DNA from: Halorubrum kocurii JCM 14978
GTDB taxonomy: Archaea > Halobacteriota > Halobacteria > Halobacteriales > Haloferacaceae
DNA: 64,000 nt
Assembly: GCF_000337355.1 (NCBI RefSeq)
Contig: NZ_AOJH01000006.1
Span: 74,819-138,818, forward strand
Reading direction: 5' to 3'
Below are positions 1 to 8,917 of the stretch, in pieces; within the stretch, counting starts at the first letter, position 1, and each line of letters begins with the position of its first letter. Both the position numbers and the translations under genes were made by a program. The notes under the pieces are model-generated. The model saw nothing but the letters and a program-made list of their open reading frames with translations. It was not told the DNA's origin and did not search any database.

Positions 1-276
1 TAATCGTTCGATATACCGGATATTCTCTATCGCCTGACTGCGACACCGGCTCTGTACTGTTTGTACGAACTCTTGAGGAACGGCATCCTCGATTTCACTG
101 AGCGCTTCATTCAGCAGTGGCACGATGCCGTGGTCCGCTGCAAGACTAAGCACTTTGCTCCACTCGGGGTTGGTGTGTGCAATCTCCCGGATCCGTGTCT
201 CAGCTTGGTCTGGATTCCCGATGTGACGGACGAGACTGAACACGAACTCGGCCTCGGGAGTTGTGGGCGTCAACAT
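1..276 (-). CDS. Nucleotidyltransferase-family protein, N-terminal part (truncated by window edge)
   Basis: An open frame of 92 codons starts at the ATG at 276 and runs off the left edge, so only the N-terminus is visible. It begins MLTPTTPEAEFVF and contains SLAADHGIVPLLNEAL, which resembles the start of the uncharacterised nucleotidyltransferase family (NTP_transf_5, PF14907), where a helical 'L...A..HGV.PLL...L' segment precedes the catalytic part. The catalytic residues would lie outside the window. The divergent ABC exporter at 475 fits, because this family often accompanies exporters in peptide or capsule biosynthesis loci. The family call is pattern recognition on a short fragment; the coding call is firmer. 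Confidence 0.6.
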   Translation of the reverse strand, partial: MLTPTTPEAEFVFSLVRHIGNPDQAETRIREIAHTNPEWSKVLSLAADHGIVPLLNEALSEIEDAVPQEFVQTVQSRCRSQAIENIRYIERL

Positions 277-474
277 ACGCTCAGGGTGGTCAGACGTCGG
301 TACCACTAAGAGGTGCAGTGGTTGGATACGTTTTGTTCATAGGATAGATGTTTTTACTGATTTGACACATATGAATTTGTGTGTTGATCACGTATTATGA
401 TCGACGAAATTAGATCAGGATAACACTTATTAATAGATTGTCCAATACGTTGATAACTATCCGAAAACAGTAAA
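277..474. other. AT-rich divergent promoter region
   Basis: About 200 bp separates the fragment at 1-276 from the ABC exporter. It is clearly AT-richer than its surroundings and has several TATA-like stretches, as expected of a divergent haloarchaeal promoter region. I see no gene in it. Confidence 0.5.
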
Positions 475-2253
475 ATGACAGTTGGTATCCGAAAGAAGCT
501 CTCTGTGTTGTATGAAGCAGCGCTATTTCGCCCGCTGCTGGGCGTTGGGATTATCATATCAAGTCTTGCAACGGCGCTGCTTGAAGGAATCGGCTTGGGC
601 TTTCTATTACCGATCGTCGAAATTTCTCAATCGTCGACGACACCCGAAGGGACTAATGGAATCTTAGGTGTCTTCGTGGATATCTACTCGTTCTTCGGTA
701 TCCCGTTCACGCTTGAGTATCTTGTTCTTGGCATCGCTAGCGTCATGTGCGTCCGGTTCGGACTCAGCTTTCTTACAGCCTGGATCCGTTCGGATCTCAG
801 CATGAGTTACCAGCGATATCTCCGTCAAGAACTGTTCGACTCGCTCATGCTCGGCCCTGTCGAGTACATAGACCAGCACGGATCGGATGAACTGTTAAAC
901 AGCCTCATCACAGAGACGAATCGTTCGGCGAGTACCGTGATGGGGTTATACAATGTGATTGAAGTTGCACTCCGAGGCGTAATTTACCTCGCGATCGCCG
1001 CGGTGCTTGCACCGGTTCTCACTCTTATCGCTGCGGTCGCTCTCGGACTGAGCACGCTGTCGGTTCGCTACGTCCTCGAACCTGCGTACGCTGCAGGCGA
1101 CGATGTCGCAAAGGTGAACGACCGTATCCAAACCATCTCTCAGACGGGGGTCCAAGGGACACGCGAGGTCCGGCTGTTCAACGTACGCGCCGATATCATC
1201 GGGCGGATGCAAAACACGCTGGACGAATACGTGCGAAACAGCGTCCGATTGCGACGCAATCGGGCGGCGCTCACGAACCTCAACAAGTTCACCAACGCTC
1301 TCGTCGTATTCGGTCTCGTCTACGCGGGAATCAGGTTTACTAACATTTCGCTGGCTGAACTGGGTGTGTTTCTGTTCGCCGTCTTCCGACTGTCGCCCGT
1401 CGTGAATCAGATCAACACGACTGTGTACCGGTTGGACGGACAGCTGCCGCACTTCATCCGCGTACAGTCCCGAATACAGGACCTCCACGAGAGAGAGATC
1501 CCGGCCACCGACGGCAACACGTCGATCGACTCCGTCGACCAAGTCGTGTTCGACGACGTCTCGTTTGCCTACGACGACGAGCGGGTACTCGACGACGTCT
1601 CGTTCAGCGTGACAACCGGGGAGAAAGTCGCGCTCGTCGGCCCGTCGGGCGCCGGGAAGTCGACCATCGTCTCGTTGCTTGGACGCCTCCAGAGGCCGGA
1701 CTCGGGCCGGATCCTCGCCGATGGAACCCCAATCGACGAGCTCGATGTCAAAGAGTGGCGCGAGCGGATCGCAGTCGTTCGCCAAGCCCCGTTTTTGTTC
1801 GACGATACCCTCGTAGAAAACGTGAGGATCGGCAATCAAGATGCGACCCGTCGGGAAGTCAAACGGGCGTGCGAAATCGCGCAGGTGACGGAGTTCCTCC
1901 CGGAGCTGCCTGACGGCTACGACACGGAGATCGGTGAGGACGGGACTCGTCTCTCCGGTGGCCAGAAACAGCGGGTTGCCATCGCCCGAGCCTTGCTCAA
2001 GGACGCCGACGTGCTCGTCCTCGACGAGGCGACGAGCGAGCTGGACTCGAACATCGAACGCGACGTGTACGAGGGGATCAGAAACCGCGAGAGCGAGTAC
2101 GCGACGATCAGTATCGCCCACGACCTGTCGACCATCGACGACGCCGACCGGATATACACGCTCGTCGACGGGAGTGTTACAGAAGACGGCACCCACGAGC
2201 AACTCCTCTCGGACGACGGGACGTACGCCGAGCTGTACGCCACACAAACGTGA
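475..2253 (+). CDS. ABC exporter, fused membrane and ATPase domains
   Basis: This 592-aa protein is a half-size exporter of the MsbA/MdlB type. An N-terminal membrane domain (about residues 15-320, six hydrophobic segments) is followed by an ATPase domain with Walker A GPSGAGKST near 388, signature LSGGQKQR near 493, Walker B VLVLDEA near 512 and a switch histidine in SIAHD. The length is typical, and it should work as a dimer exporting a lipid, glycan or peptide. It lies next to a divergent nucleotidyltransferase-like gene, a pairing seen in RiPP and capsule loci, so the cargo may be made by genes to the left of the window. The start ATG follows an AT-rich promoter region. Confidence 0.9.
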   Translation: MTVGIRKKLSVLYEAALFRPLLGVGIIISSLATALLEGIGLGFLLPIVEISQSSTTPEGTNGILGVFVDIYSFFGIPFTLEYLVLGIASVMCVRFGLSFLTAWIRSDLSMSYQRYLRQELFDSLMLGPVEYIDQHGSDELLNSLITETNRSASTVMGLYNVIEVALRGVIYLAIAAVLAPVLTLIAAVALGLSTLSVRYVLEPAYAAGDDVAKVNDRIQTISQTGVQGTREVRLFNVRADIIGRMQNTLDEYVRNSVRLRRNRAALTNLNKFTNALVVFGLVYAGIRFTNISLAELGVFLFAVFRLSPVVNQINTTVYRLDGQLPHFIRVQSRIQDLHEREIPATDGNTSIDSVDQVVFDDVSFAYDDERVLDDVSFSVTTGEKVALVGPSGAGKSTIVSLLGRLQRPDSGRILADGTPIDELDVKEWRERIAVVRQAPFLFDDTLVENVRIGNQDATRREVKRACEIAQVTEFLPELPDGYDTEIGEDGTRLSGGQKQRVAIARALLKDADVLVLDEATSELDSNIERDVYEGIRNRESEYATISIAHDLSTIDDADRIYTLVDGSVTEDGTHEQLLSDDGTYAELYATQT

Positions 2254-2356
2254 CGGCGGAATCGGAGGCGCACGTGAGTACCCAACGGCGGAAGACAGCG
2301 TGAATTGGGATCCGTTTATTCGGAACACTAATCGGACCATACTCTGAGTGGTGAGT

Positions 2357-3376
2357 ATGCCCGAGCTTAGCGCCGACCAGACAATCTCACTCAAGTCACT
2401 GCCCCTGCAGCCCCACAGTGTTCTCACGGCTGTCGATGAGGACGGCGTCATCCGATATACCAGTCCCTCGGTTGAACGCGTCCTCGAGTACACCCATACG
2501 GAGTTGCTCGGCGATCACGTCACCGACCACGTGCATCCAGACGACCGCGAGTTGGTGTCCGGGATGTTGCAATCGCTGACCGGCGGTCAAACACAAGCCA
2601 GCGAATCCGTCGAGTATCGATATCAGCAGGCGGACGGCACGTACGTGTGGGTCAAATCCGTCGGGTCGCGGGAACCGACCGACGAGGGGTGGTACCTGAT
2701 CAACACCGAAGAACTCGCGGGGCGAAACGTGACCGACGAGAGCCGGGATTTCGGCGAGTTCGCGAATGTCGTAAGCCACGACCTTCGAAACCCACTCAAC
2801 GTCGCTTCGGGGCACGTAAAGTTACTGTACGAGGACCTGAAGGGGGAGAACACCGACTATCGCGAACGACTCGAGAAGGCAATGCACGCACACGATCGGA
2901 TGGAGACGTTGATCCAGAATCTGTTAACCCTCGCTCAAAGCGGGGAAGACGTCGACGAGGTACGCTGGATCGAGTTCGCCTCGCTGTGTCAACGTTGTTG
3001 GCGAAACGTCTCCACTGGGGAGGCTCAGGTGACGATCGACTTCACCGGCGAGATCCGAGCGGACGCGTCCCGACTCCAACAGCTGGTCGAAAACATCATT
3101 CGGAACGCTATCGAACACGGCGGCGAGGACGTAACGGTAACAATCGGAGAGACGGACGACGGTAACGGGTTCTATATCGCCGACAACGGCCCCGGAATTC
3201 CCGACTCGATACGAGACCGAGTGTTCCGGAACGGGTTCTCGACAGCATCGGACGGCACTGGGTTCGGTCTCGCGATTGTAAGCGGGGTCGCTGACGCACA
3301 CGGGTGGGAACTGGAGGCCACGGAGAGTCGAGACGGCGGTGCCAGGTTCCAGATCACCGGCGTCGATCGTCGATAG
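2357..3376 (+). CDS. PAS-domain sensor histidine kinase
   Basis: This 339-aa soluble sensor kinase has a PAS domain at about residues 20-125 (DEDGVIRYTSPSVERVL then HPDDRELV) and a HisKA dimerisation domain with the phospho-acceptor in SHDLRNP near 139. The HATPase_c domain has an N box (NIIRNAIEHGG), a G1 box (ADNGPGIP) and a G2 box (GTGFGLAIV). No membrane segment is visible, so it is cytoplasmic and probably senses a small molecule, light or redox through PAS. The ATG at 2357 is preferred over an in-frame GTG nine bases upstream. No response-regulator gene lies beside it, which is common for haloarchaeal kinases. Confidence 0.9.
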   Translation: MPELSADQTISLKSLPLQPHSVLTAVDEDGVIRYTSPSVERVLEYTHTELLGDHVTDHVHPDDRELVSGMLQSLTGGQTQASESVEYRYQQADGTYVWVKSVGSREPTDEGWYLINTEELAGRNVTDESRDFGEFANVVSHDLRNPLNVASGHVKLLYEDLKGENTDYRERLEKAMHAHDRMETLIQNLLTLAQSGEDVDEVRWIEFASLCQRCWRNVSTGEAQVTIDFTGEIRADASRLQQLVENIIRNAIEHGGEDVTVTIGETDDGNGFYIADNGPGIPDSIRDRVFRNGFSTASDGTGFGLAIVSGVADAHGWELEATESRDGGARFQITGVDRR

Positions 3377-3462
3377 AACAACGAGTCACTCTCGGACCCG
3401 GGTGTGGAGTCTCAGCGGAGAAAGGAGCCTGGAGACGCATACCAAACACCGTGAGCTGCTCC

Positions 3463-4689
3463 TCACGCGGCTGAAACACCGTCGTCGACGGCGCTGATGA
3501 AGAACGCGTTGAACACGGTCTGGACGCCGAGGATCATCACCGTGAGCGCGACGATGTGTCCGGGGGTCGCGGCGAAGAGGGGGACGCTGCCGGTGACCCA
3601 CTGGATCGCCGCCCAGGTGAGGTACAGCGCACCGACAGCGAACGCGGTCAAGCCGACGGTCGACAGCCGCTCAAGATTCATCCGGTTGATAACGGTCTCG
3701 GTGACGACGTCGTTCGGCCGTTGGATCGGGTCGCTCGCCAAAGTGGCGAACACCCCCATATTCGCGGCTTGATAGCCGACGAGCACGAGCAGGGATCCGG
3801 TGATCGCTGCAGTGGTGCCGAGCGAGAGACCACCGATCGTGACGCCGGTGGTACCGGAAAGCAAAAGCGACAGCCCGGCGATGCCGAGAATAGCGCCCGG
3901 CAGCGAGAACAGGTAGTTCGGCGCGTTCAACAGCATGAACCGGACGTGACGCCACCCGTCCCGGAAGCTCTCGAGCGTGGCCTCGCCTTCGCGTTCGTGG
4001 TACGTGATCGGGATTTCTTTGATCGTGAGGCCTCGAGCGCCCGCGTCCATGATCATTTCTGAGGCGAACTCCATGCCCGTCGTCTCGAGGTCGAGGTCAT
4101 CGAGGACGTCGACGTGGAACGCCCGGAAGCCGGAGTGCGCGTCGCTCACGCCGGCGTCGTAGAACGCGTTCAGGAACCTCGTCAGGAGCGGGTTCCCGAT
4201 GTACTCGTGGAGCGCCGGCATCGCGCCGTCTTTAATCTCGCCTTCCAATCGGCTCCCCATGACCATGTCAGCGTCCCCCTCCACGACCTGCTTAAGCAGC
4301 CGAGGGAACTGTTCGAAGTCGTACGTCGTATCTGCGTCGCCGATGATGATGTACTCCCCGCGGCAACGCTCGAACGCGTACCGATAAGCGTACCCGTACC
4401 CCGGTTCGTCGGGCTCGACGACGACTGCCCCCTCACCGCGTGCGATCTCGGGGGTCCGGTCCGTCGAATCGTCACTGATGACGACTTCCGTTCGGTACCC
4501 AGACCGTCGGACTGCGGCCTTGACGAGGTCGATGCATTCAGCGACGCCTTCCTCTTCGTTCATCGTCGGCATGACGACGCTGACCGTGGGGTCCACGTCG
4601 GCATCGGGCCCGACGAGAAGCGGCTCCGCCTCGTCGGGCTGCTGTACTGGGTTTACTGACTGCGTTCCTCGTGCGTCTGTCGACGTCAT
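3463..4689 (-). CDS. Membrane-bound family 2 glycosyltransferase (dolichyl-phosphate sugar synthase type)
   Basis: This 408-aa protein has a GT-A fold catalytic domain (VSVVMPTMNEEEGV at 36-49, metal-binding DAD at 118-120, MGSRLEG) up to about 260. Four hydrophobic segments between about 265 and 400 anchor it in the membrane. This is the architecture of archaeal dolichol-phosphate hexosyltransferases that charge lipid carriers for S-layer N-glycosylation or export. The epimerase at 5160-6083 on the same strand would feed it a sugar nucleotide, although about 470 bp separates them. The sugar and acceptor cannot be read from sequence. Confidence 0.88.
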   Translation of the reverse strand: MTSTDARGTQSVNPVQQPDEAEPLLVGPDADVDPTVSVVMPTMNEEEGVAECIDLVKAAVRRSGYRTEVVISDDSTDRTPEIARGEGAVVVEPDEPGYGYAYRYAFERCRGEYIIIGDADTTYDFEQFPRLLKQVVEGDADMVMGSRLEGEIKDGAMPALHEYIGNPLLTRFLNAFYDAGVSDAHSGFRAFHVDVLDDLDLETTGMEFASEMIMDAGARGLTIKEIPITYHEREGEATLESFRDGWRHVRFMLLNAPNYLFSLPGAILGIAGLSLLLSGTTGVTIGGLSLGTTAAITGSLLVLVGYQAANMGVFATLASDPIQRPNDVVTETVINRMNLERLSTVGLTAFAVGALYLTWAAIQWVTGSVPLFAATPGHIVALTVMILGVQTVFNAFFISAVDDGVSAA

Positions 4690-4957
4690 TAGTTGATTTG
4701 GTGGCTTCTGCGTTCATGGCGGCATGGATGCGGTGAGGACGGCTCTCCGGCGTGGCGGTGAGGCGGTCCCGACGAGACCGTCTTTGCGGCGCTCCGGTGT
4801 CAGGCGGTCGGGCCCCGGTCCATGCGAATCTATCACTACTATGACTGCCCGGACTCGTATAAAAACATTTGTAATAAACTGCTCTTTCTGGATTTATGTA
4901 TCGATCAATCAACTCTTACGGAGATTATTTGGATGAACGTAGCCTACACCTCTCGTA

Positions 4958-5083
4958 ATGCGACGACGTCAGGTATTGGCTGGTGTCGTCGTCGTCGCGA
5001 TGTGCGGGAGCAAAGTAGAGGTCACGTACGTCGTCGGATACGGTGCCGGCGGCGGTTACGGCGAAGGCGGATACGGTGAGTGA
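4958..5083 (+). CDS. Possible Tat-lipoprotein-like glycine/tyrosine-rich microprotein (41 aa)
   Basis: A 41-codon frame begins MRRRQVLAGVVVVAMCG, an arrangement like a haloarchaeal Tat lipoprotein signal (RRR, hydrophobic stretch, cysteine at 16). It ends in a Gly/Tyr/Glu-rich tail (GYGAGGGYGEGGYGE). An AT-rich stretch with a TATA-like ctcgtataaaa lies about 100 bp upstream. It could be a tiny secreted peptide or the remnant of a longer surface protein. I do not recognise the family, and a frame this short could occur by chance in GC-rich DNA. Confidence 0.35.
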   Translation: MRRRQVLAGVVVVAMCGSKVEVTYVVGYGAGGGYGEGGYGE

Positions 5084-5159
5084 CCTTGTAGACATCAGAC
5101 GACCGCGACCGACCGGCAGTGAGCAGCGTCGTGGAGTGAGGGACAACGGAGAAGGGGGG

Positions 5160-6083
5160 CTACTGCGTGAGGAGATACGGTTCACAGACGCGTTGGACGC
5201 CTTCCTCGAACGGAATCTGCGGCTCCCAGCCTGTCGCCTCGCGGATCCGGGAAATATCGGCACACGTGTCGTGGACGTAGTTGTTCAGCGGGATGGGCTC
5301 GTACTCGGGATCGACCGACGTGCCGAGTACGTCGTTGATCAGCTCGATCATCTCGTTGAACGAGTACGGATCGCCCGTGCCGAGGTTATACACGCCCGCG
5401 AGGTCGTGGTCCGCTGCCGCCTCAAGCCCCCGGACGATATCATCGACATGCGTGAAGTCACGCGTCTGTGACCCGTCTCCCCATAACACCGGTGACTCCC
5501 CGGCTGCGATTTTGTCGGCGAACTGCGAGACCGTGTTCGCGTACTCGCCTTTGTGCGCTTCATTACCGCTGTACCCCTGGTATACGGAGAAGAACCGCAT
5601 GCCGGCGAGCGAGAGCCCGTCGTAGAAGTTGTTGTAGTACTCCGCGTACCGCTCCCGGCCGAGCATCGACGCATCATAGCCGGTCGCCGCGTCGAGATCC
5701 ATATCCTCAGGGCTCGGTTCGGTTCGACTGCCGTACGCCGACGACGTGGATGCGTACACAATCGTGTCACAGCCGTCCGCAAACGCCTGTTCGACGACGT
5801 TCACGAATCCCTCAATGTTGACCCGGGCGCCCCGGAGCGGATTCTCTTCGAGCATCTGCCGTGAGGAAAGCGCGGCGAGATGGAAGACGGCATCCACGTC
5901 CGTCGGAAGTGTCTCATCGAGCACGTCCCCCTCAACGTACTCGACGCCGCCGTCGAGATTCTCCGGCGTTCCGAGGTAGCCGTTATCGAGGGCGATGACG
6001 TCGTTATCGAGGGCGAGGGTGTTTGCGAGATTCGAACCGATGAATCCTGCTCCTCCGGTTACGAGGACGCGTTGGTTTTCCAT
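5160..6083 (-). CDS. NAD-dependent sugar-nucleotide epimerase/dehydratase with a Met at the catalytic Lys position
   Basis: This 307-aa extended SDR protein has the NAD site TGGAGFIGS at 9-17, the Ser/Thr motif YASTSSAYGS at 110-119 and RFFSVYQGY, typical of UDP-glucose 4-epimerase-like enzymes. Where the family has YxxxK it reads Y136-DAS-M140, so the usual catalytic lysine is methionine. The C-terminus is complete. The start is the ATG at 6083, which puts the Rossmann motif at the normal distance. It probably makes a hexose or hexuronic acid nucleotide for the neighbouring glycosyltransferase, if it is active. Confidence 0.85.
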   Translation of the reverse strand: MENQRVLVTGGAGFIGSNLANTLALDNDVIALDNGYLGTPENLDGGVEYVEGDVLDETLPTDVDAVFHLAALSSRQMLEENPLRGARVNIEGFVNVVEQAFADGCDTIVYASTSSAYGSRTEPSPEDMDLDAATGYDASMLGRERYAEYYNNFYDGLSLAGMRFFSVYQGYSGNEAHKGEYANTVSQFADKIAAGESPVLWGDGSQTRDFTHVDDIVRGLEAAADHDLAGVYNLGTGDPYSFNEMIELINDVLGTSVDPEYEPIPLNNYVHDTCADISRIREATGWEPQIPFEEGVQRVCEPYLLTQ

Positions 6084-6646
6084 GCAGGTAACGCAGTATT
6101 CCACCGGCTACAAAAATCTAGTGTGCACGGCGACTCCCACCGGCTCTCCCGGCAGTCTCCATGCCGTAGGCCCCCGTTACGCTCCAAACGGCGTACACAC
6201 ATGGACCGGTCGAATCCGCGATCCCGCGAACACGCGGCGTGTCGAGCCCGTCTCGCCCTACTTCCCGTTCCCCACGTGTCGTGATAGATGTTAGATAGAA
6301 CCGAACGTACAAAACAAACAACCATTACAGACATACCTACGTAAACTATTGAGGCGCGTTAGCATCCGACTGATATTCAATTGACGTATAACTATTACGC
6401 TTGTATTGGTGTAAATGTATGTCCGTAAACCGAACTGTCCATGCAGTATGACGTTTACTTCGGCCACTCTCGTTCGTCGAGGGTAAATATCGGACCAACA
6501 CTGGGATCGAGATGCGGCTCCGGGTGGAGCAACAGTCCCCTACAAAAGAGGATCAAGAAGTTTCACATCGTCGTCAGTCAGTTTACGATTCCGATTCGAC
6601 GGCCGTCGCCAAGAGCGCTTGTTACCCGTTGCTGGCAGTCGCCGCA
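6084..6646. other. Intergenic region, no gene recognised
   Basis: About 560 bp lies upstream of the epimerase and downstream of the PP-loop gene. The part near 6280-6430 is AT-rich and could hold the epimerase promoter. The short frames here have GC-rich shadow-like translations without recognisable motifs. Confidence 0.5.
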
Positions 6647-7618
6647 CTACATATATCCGAGATCCCGTAGCCGCTCCATCAGGTCCTCCTTGTCTTGAGC
6701 ACGACCGGCGCGTTCCGTCGTGTTCTGTAAATCCTGCTTCCACGCCGGGACGCTTTCCGTCTTTTCAGTGCTGACTTCGCTTCCGAGCGACCGGAACCCG
6801 GCGAAGTACTTCGGCGAGATGGGAATCTCGTCTTGGCTGACGCCAGTTGGCAGGTCGTCATCGGTGTCCGGGACGTAGCCGTCGTCAGGGAACACCGTGA
6901 CCGTATCGGGGACGACGTAGTTCCAAAACACGTCCCAGACGTCCGCTTCATCGAACTGGAGGATCGGTTGGATCCGATCGTGAGGCGGGTAGATTTCCGG
7001 ATCATGTCGCGGCGAAAAGAACGTCTCATCGGCCCGAGCGTCCTGTTCGTCCCACCGAATGCCCGAAATGACGCCGTCAATATCGTACTCCTCAAGAGCG
7101 TCATTCAGGGCGACGGTCTTGAGAAGGTGGTTGCCGACATACGTATCGAGTAGGAACGGGAACGTGCCCTCTTCGTATTCGAGGATGTCCCGAACGTGGC
7201 GTGTATTATGATCTGACAGAGCTGACACGGGGATTTCGTCGCCGGGAGTGAGCCCGTGTTCTTCGGCGTACGAGCCGACGTCCTCGTTGCGCGCGAACAC
7301 GAGGTCGATATCCCACTCGGCAGCCCAGTGTTCAACGAAGTCGATGATCTCATCGAAGTGCTGGTAGTGATCGATGAAAACGGCAGTGGGCTTCTCGTAC
7401 CCGTACTTCTCGGCGACTTGGTTGATGAAGTAGAGCGTTAGCGTCGAGTCCTTCCCGCCCGTCCACATCACCGCTGGATTTTCGTACTCCTCGAGGCCCG
7501 CTTTGGTAACCTCGATCGCCTTCTCGATTTTGTGCTGGAGCGACGGGTAATCGGCCGGGTCCTCGCCCTCACCGTCGGTGTACGATACATCAACGTCCGT
7601 TGGAGTGTCGGCTGCCAT
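6647..7618 (-). CDS. PAPS reductase/CysD-family PP-loop protein
   Basis: This 323-aa protein carries the adenine-nucleotide alpha-hydrolase PP-loop as WTGGKDST at 52-59. It also has the CysD-like blocks SGIRWDEQDARAD, FFSPRHDPE and QFDEADVWDVFWNY. It has no cysteine at all, so it cannot be a thiol-dependent PAPS reductase; it resembles the ATP sulfurylase small subunit (CysD) more. No CysN partner is adjacent. The divergent PiT-type permease and the phosphodiesterase after it suggest sulfate uptake and activation, perhaps for sulfated surface glycans, but that is inference. Confidence 0.8.
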   Translation of the reverse strand: MAADTPTDVDVSYTDGEGEDPADYPSLQHKIEKAIEVTKAGLEEYENPAVMWTGGKDSTLTLYFINQVAEKYGYEKPTAVFIDHYQHFDEIIDFVEHWAAEWDIDLVFARNEDVGSYAEEHGLTPGDEIPVSALSDHNTRHVRDILEYEEGTFPFLLDTYVGNHLLKTVALNDALEEYDIDGVISGIRWDEQDARADETFFSPRHDPEIYPPHDRIQPILQFDEADVWDVFWNYVVPDTVTVFPDDGYVPDTDDDLPTGVSQDEIPISPKYFAGFRSLGSEVSTEKTESVPAWKQDLQNTTERAGRAQDKEDLMERLRDLGYM

Positions 7619-7715
7619 ACGGCCGGTGATTTCACTGAAATAAAAAGAGTCTTTTCGTGTTTACCCCACACGGTGACCCGCAGTTTTACACGCTCGGACG
7701 AAAGACGCGGAGGTG

Positions 7716-8837
7716 ATGGAGAATTTGTTGATCGCTGGTGTGTTTCTCGCAACGTTTGTTGGTATAAACATCGGTGGATCATCGACCGGCGTCGCGTTCG
7801 GCCCGGCGATCGGCGCGAACGCGATCACGCGAGTCGGCGCCGGCGTCTTGATGAGCATCAGCGCAATCATCGGTGGATGGACTGTCGGTCGAGACGTCGT
7901 GTTGACCGTCGGGAACGACATCGTCGCGGCCCCCGCATTTAGTCTCTCGGCCGGGTTCGTCGTGCTGGCGAGTATCGGTCTGACCGTGCTCGTCGCGAAC
8001 CTCCTTGGTATCCCCACCTCGACGTCGATGGTCGCGGTCGGCGCCATGGTGGGGATGGGAGTCGGTAGCGCGGGCGTCAAGTGGGATGTGCTCGTTCGGA
8101 TCGCTCGGTGGTGGGTCGTCGCGCCGGTCCTCGCGTTCGGCACGGCCGCGGCGATCGGTCGGTGGACGTACGACGAAATCGCTGCTCACGTCGGGGTCAC
8201 CGAACCGGCAACGAGCCCGCTCAGGATACGCTGGGCTGAGGGGAAACCGAGCCTGCAAATCGCTGACACCGCCTCGCGCTCCGATCTCGTATCGACGTTT
8301 CTCCTCCTGTTGATCGCATGTTATATGGGGTTCTCCGCCGGAGCGAGCAACGTTGCGAACGCCGTGGCACCGCTCGTGGGAAGTGGGACGGTCTCGATCG
8401 ATGCCGCGATCCTCGTCGCAGTCGGGGCAATCTCGTTCGGTGCCTTCACGATCGCCCGCCGAACAATGGCGACCGTCGGGAGCGACCTCACTGCCCTCCC
8501 GACGACGGCCGCGGTCCTCGTGGCGACGATCGGTGCGACGATCACGACCGGATTATCCTACCTCGGCATTCCAGCCAGCCTGGCTCTCTCGACGATCACG
8601 GCGATAATCGGACTGGGGTGGGGACGAGCGAAACGAGGCAGAAATCGAGCTGCACCGTCGCCCCCGGCCACCCGCGAGGAGACGGTCCGCTGTGAGAAAC
8701 CTCCTTCCTTCGCCGTCCACCCCACCGCGGTGACCCTTTTCCGGGGGTCGATGGTCGCACGGATCATTGCTGTGTGGATGGTCGCTCCGGTCGCGGCCGC
8801 TGGCGCTGCGCTCACTGCGACTATCTCGCTGGTGTAG
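7716..8837 (+). CDS. PiT-family inorganic anion (phosphate/sulfate) permease
   Basis: This 373-aa membrane protein has about ten hydrophobic segments and the duplicated PiT signature. The second copy is canonical (FSAGASNVANAVAPLVGSG) and the first is altered (NIGGSSTGVAFGPAIGANAIT). PiT proteins are cation-coupled phosphate transporters, and some members carry sulfate. The gene is divergent from the CysD-like gene, about 97 bp away, which favours sulfate here without proving it. An in-frame GTG lies just before the chosen ATG, and an AT-rich ttttac about 28 bp upstream could be the promoter. Confidence 0.85.
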   Translation: MENLLIAGVFLATFVGINIGGSSTGVAFGPAIGANAITRVGAGVLMSISAIIGGWTVGRDVVLTVGNDIVAAPAFSLSAGFVVLASIGLTVLVANLLGIPTSTSMVAVGAMVGMGVGSAGVKWDVLVRIARWWVVAPVLAFGTAAAIGRWTYDEIAAHVGVTEPATSPLRIRWAEGKPSLQIADTASRSDLVSTFLLLLIACYMGFSAGASNVANAVAPLVGSGTVSIDAAILVAVGAISFGAFTIARRTMATVGSDLTALPTTAAVLVATIGATITTGLSYLGIPASLALSTITAIIGLGWGRAKRGRNRAAPSPPATREETVRCEKPPSFAVHPTAVTLFRGSMVARIIAVWMVAPVAAAGAALTATISLV

Positions 8838-8887
8838 CCACGTGCGGTCCGGGAGTAGATCCTCTAAACAGTGATATGTACACAAGA

Positions 8888-8897
8888 CTATTTATCG
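8888..8897 (+). promoter_or_regulatory. TATA box for the phosphodiesterase gene
   Basis: The sequence ctatttatcg is centred about 26 bp upstream of the ATG at 8918. This spacing gives a leaderless transcript and favours that ATG over the in-frame ATG at 8876, which lies upstream of the TATA box. Confidence 0.55.
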
Positions 8898-8917
8898 AGG
8901 AGTCTGTGGTTCTCCAT

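Noticed and set aside
946..2493. Long minus-strand open frame (515 codons) across the ABC exporter
   Set aside because: It is antisense to an intact exporter with all ATPase motifs. The translation has no recognisable domain and reflects GC-rich third positions.
6647..7618. Calling the PP-loop protein a true PAPS reductase
   Set aside because: It contains no cysteine, so the catalytic Cys of thiol-dependent PAPS reductases is missing; only family membership is supported.
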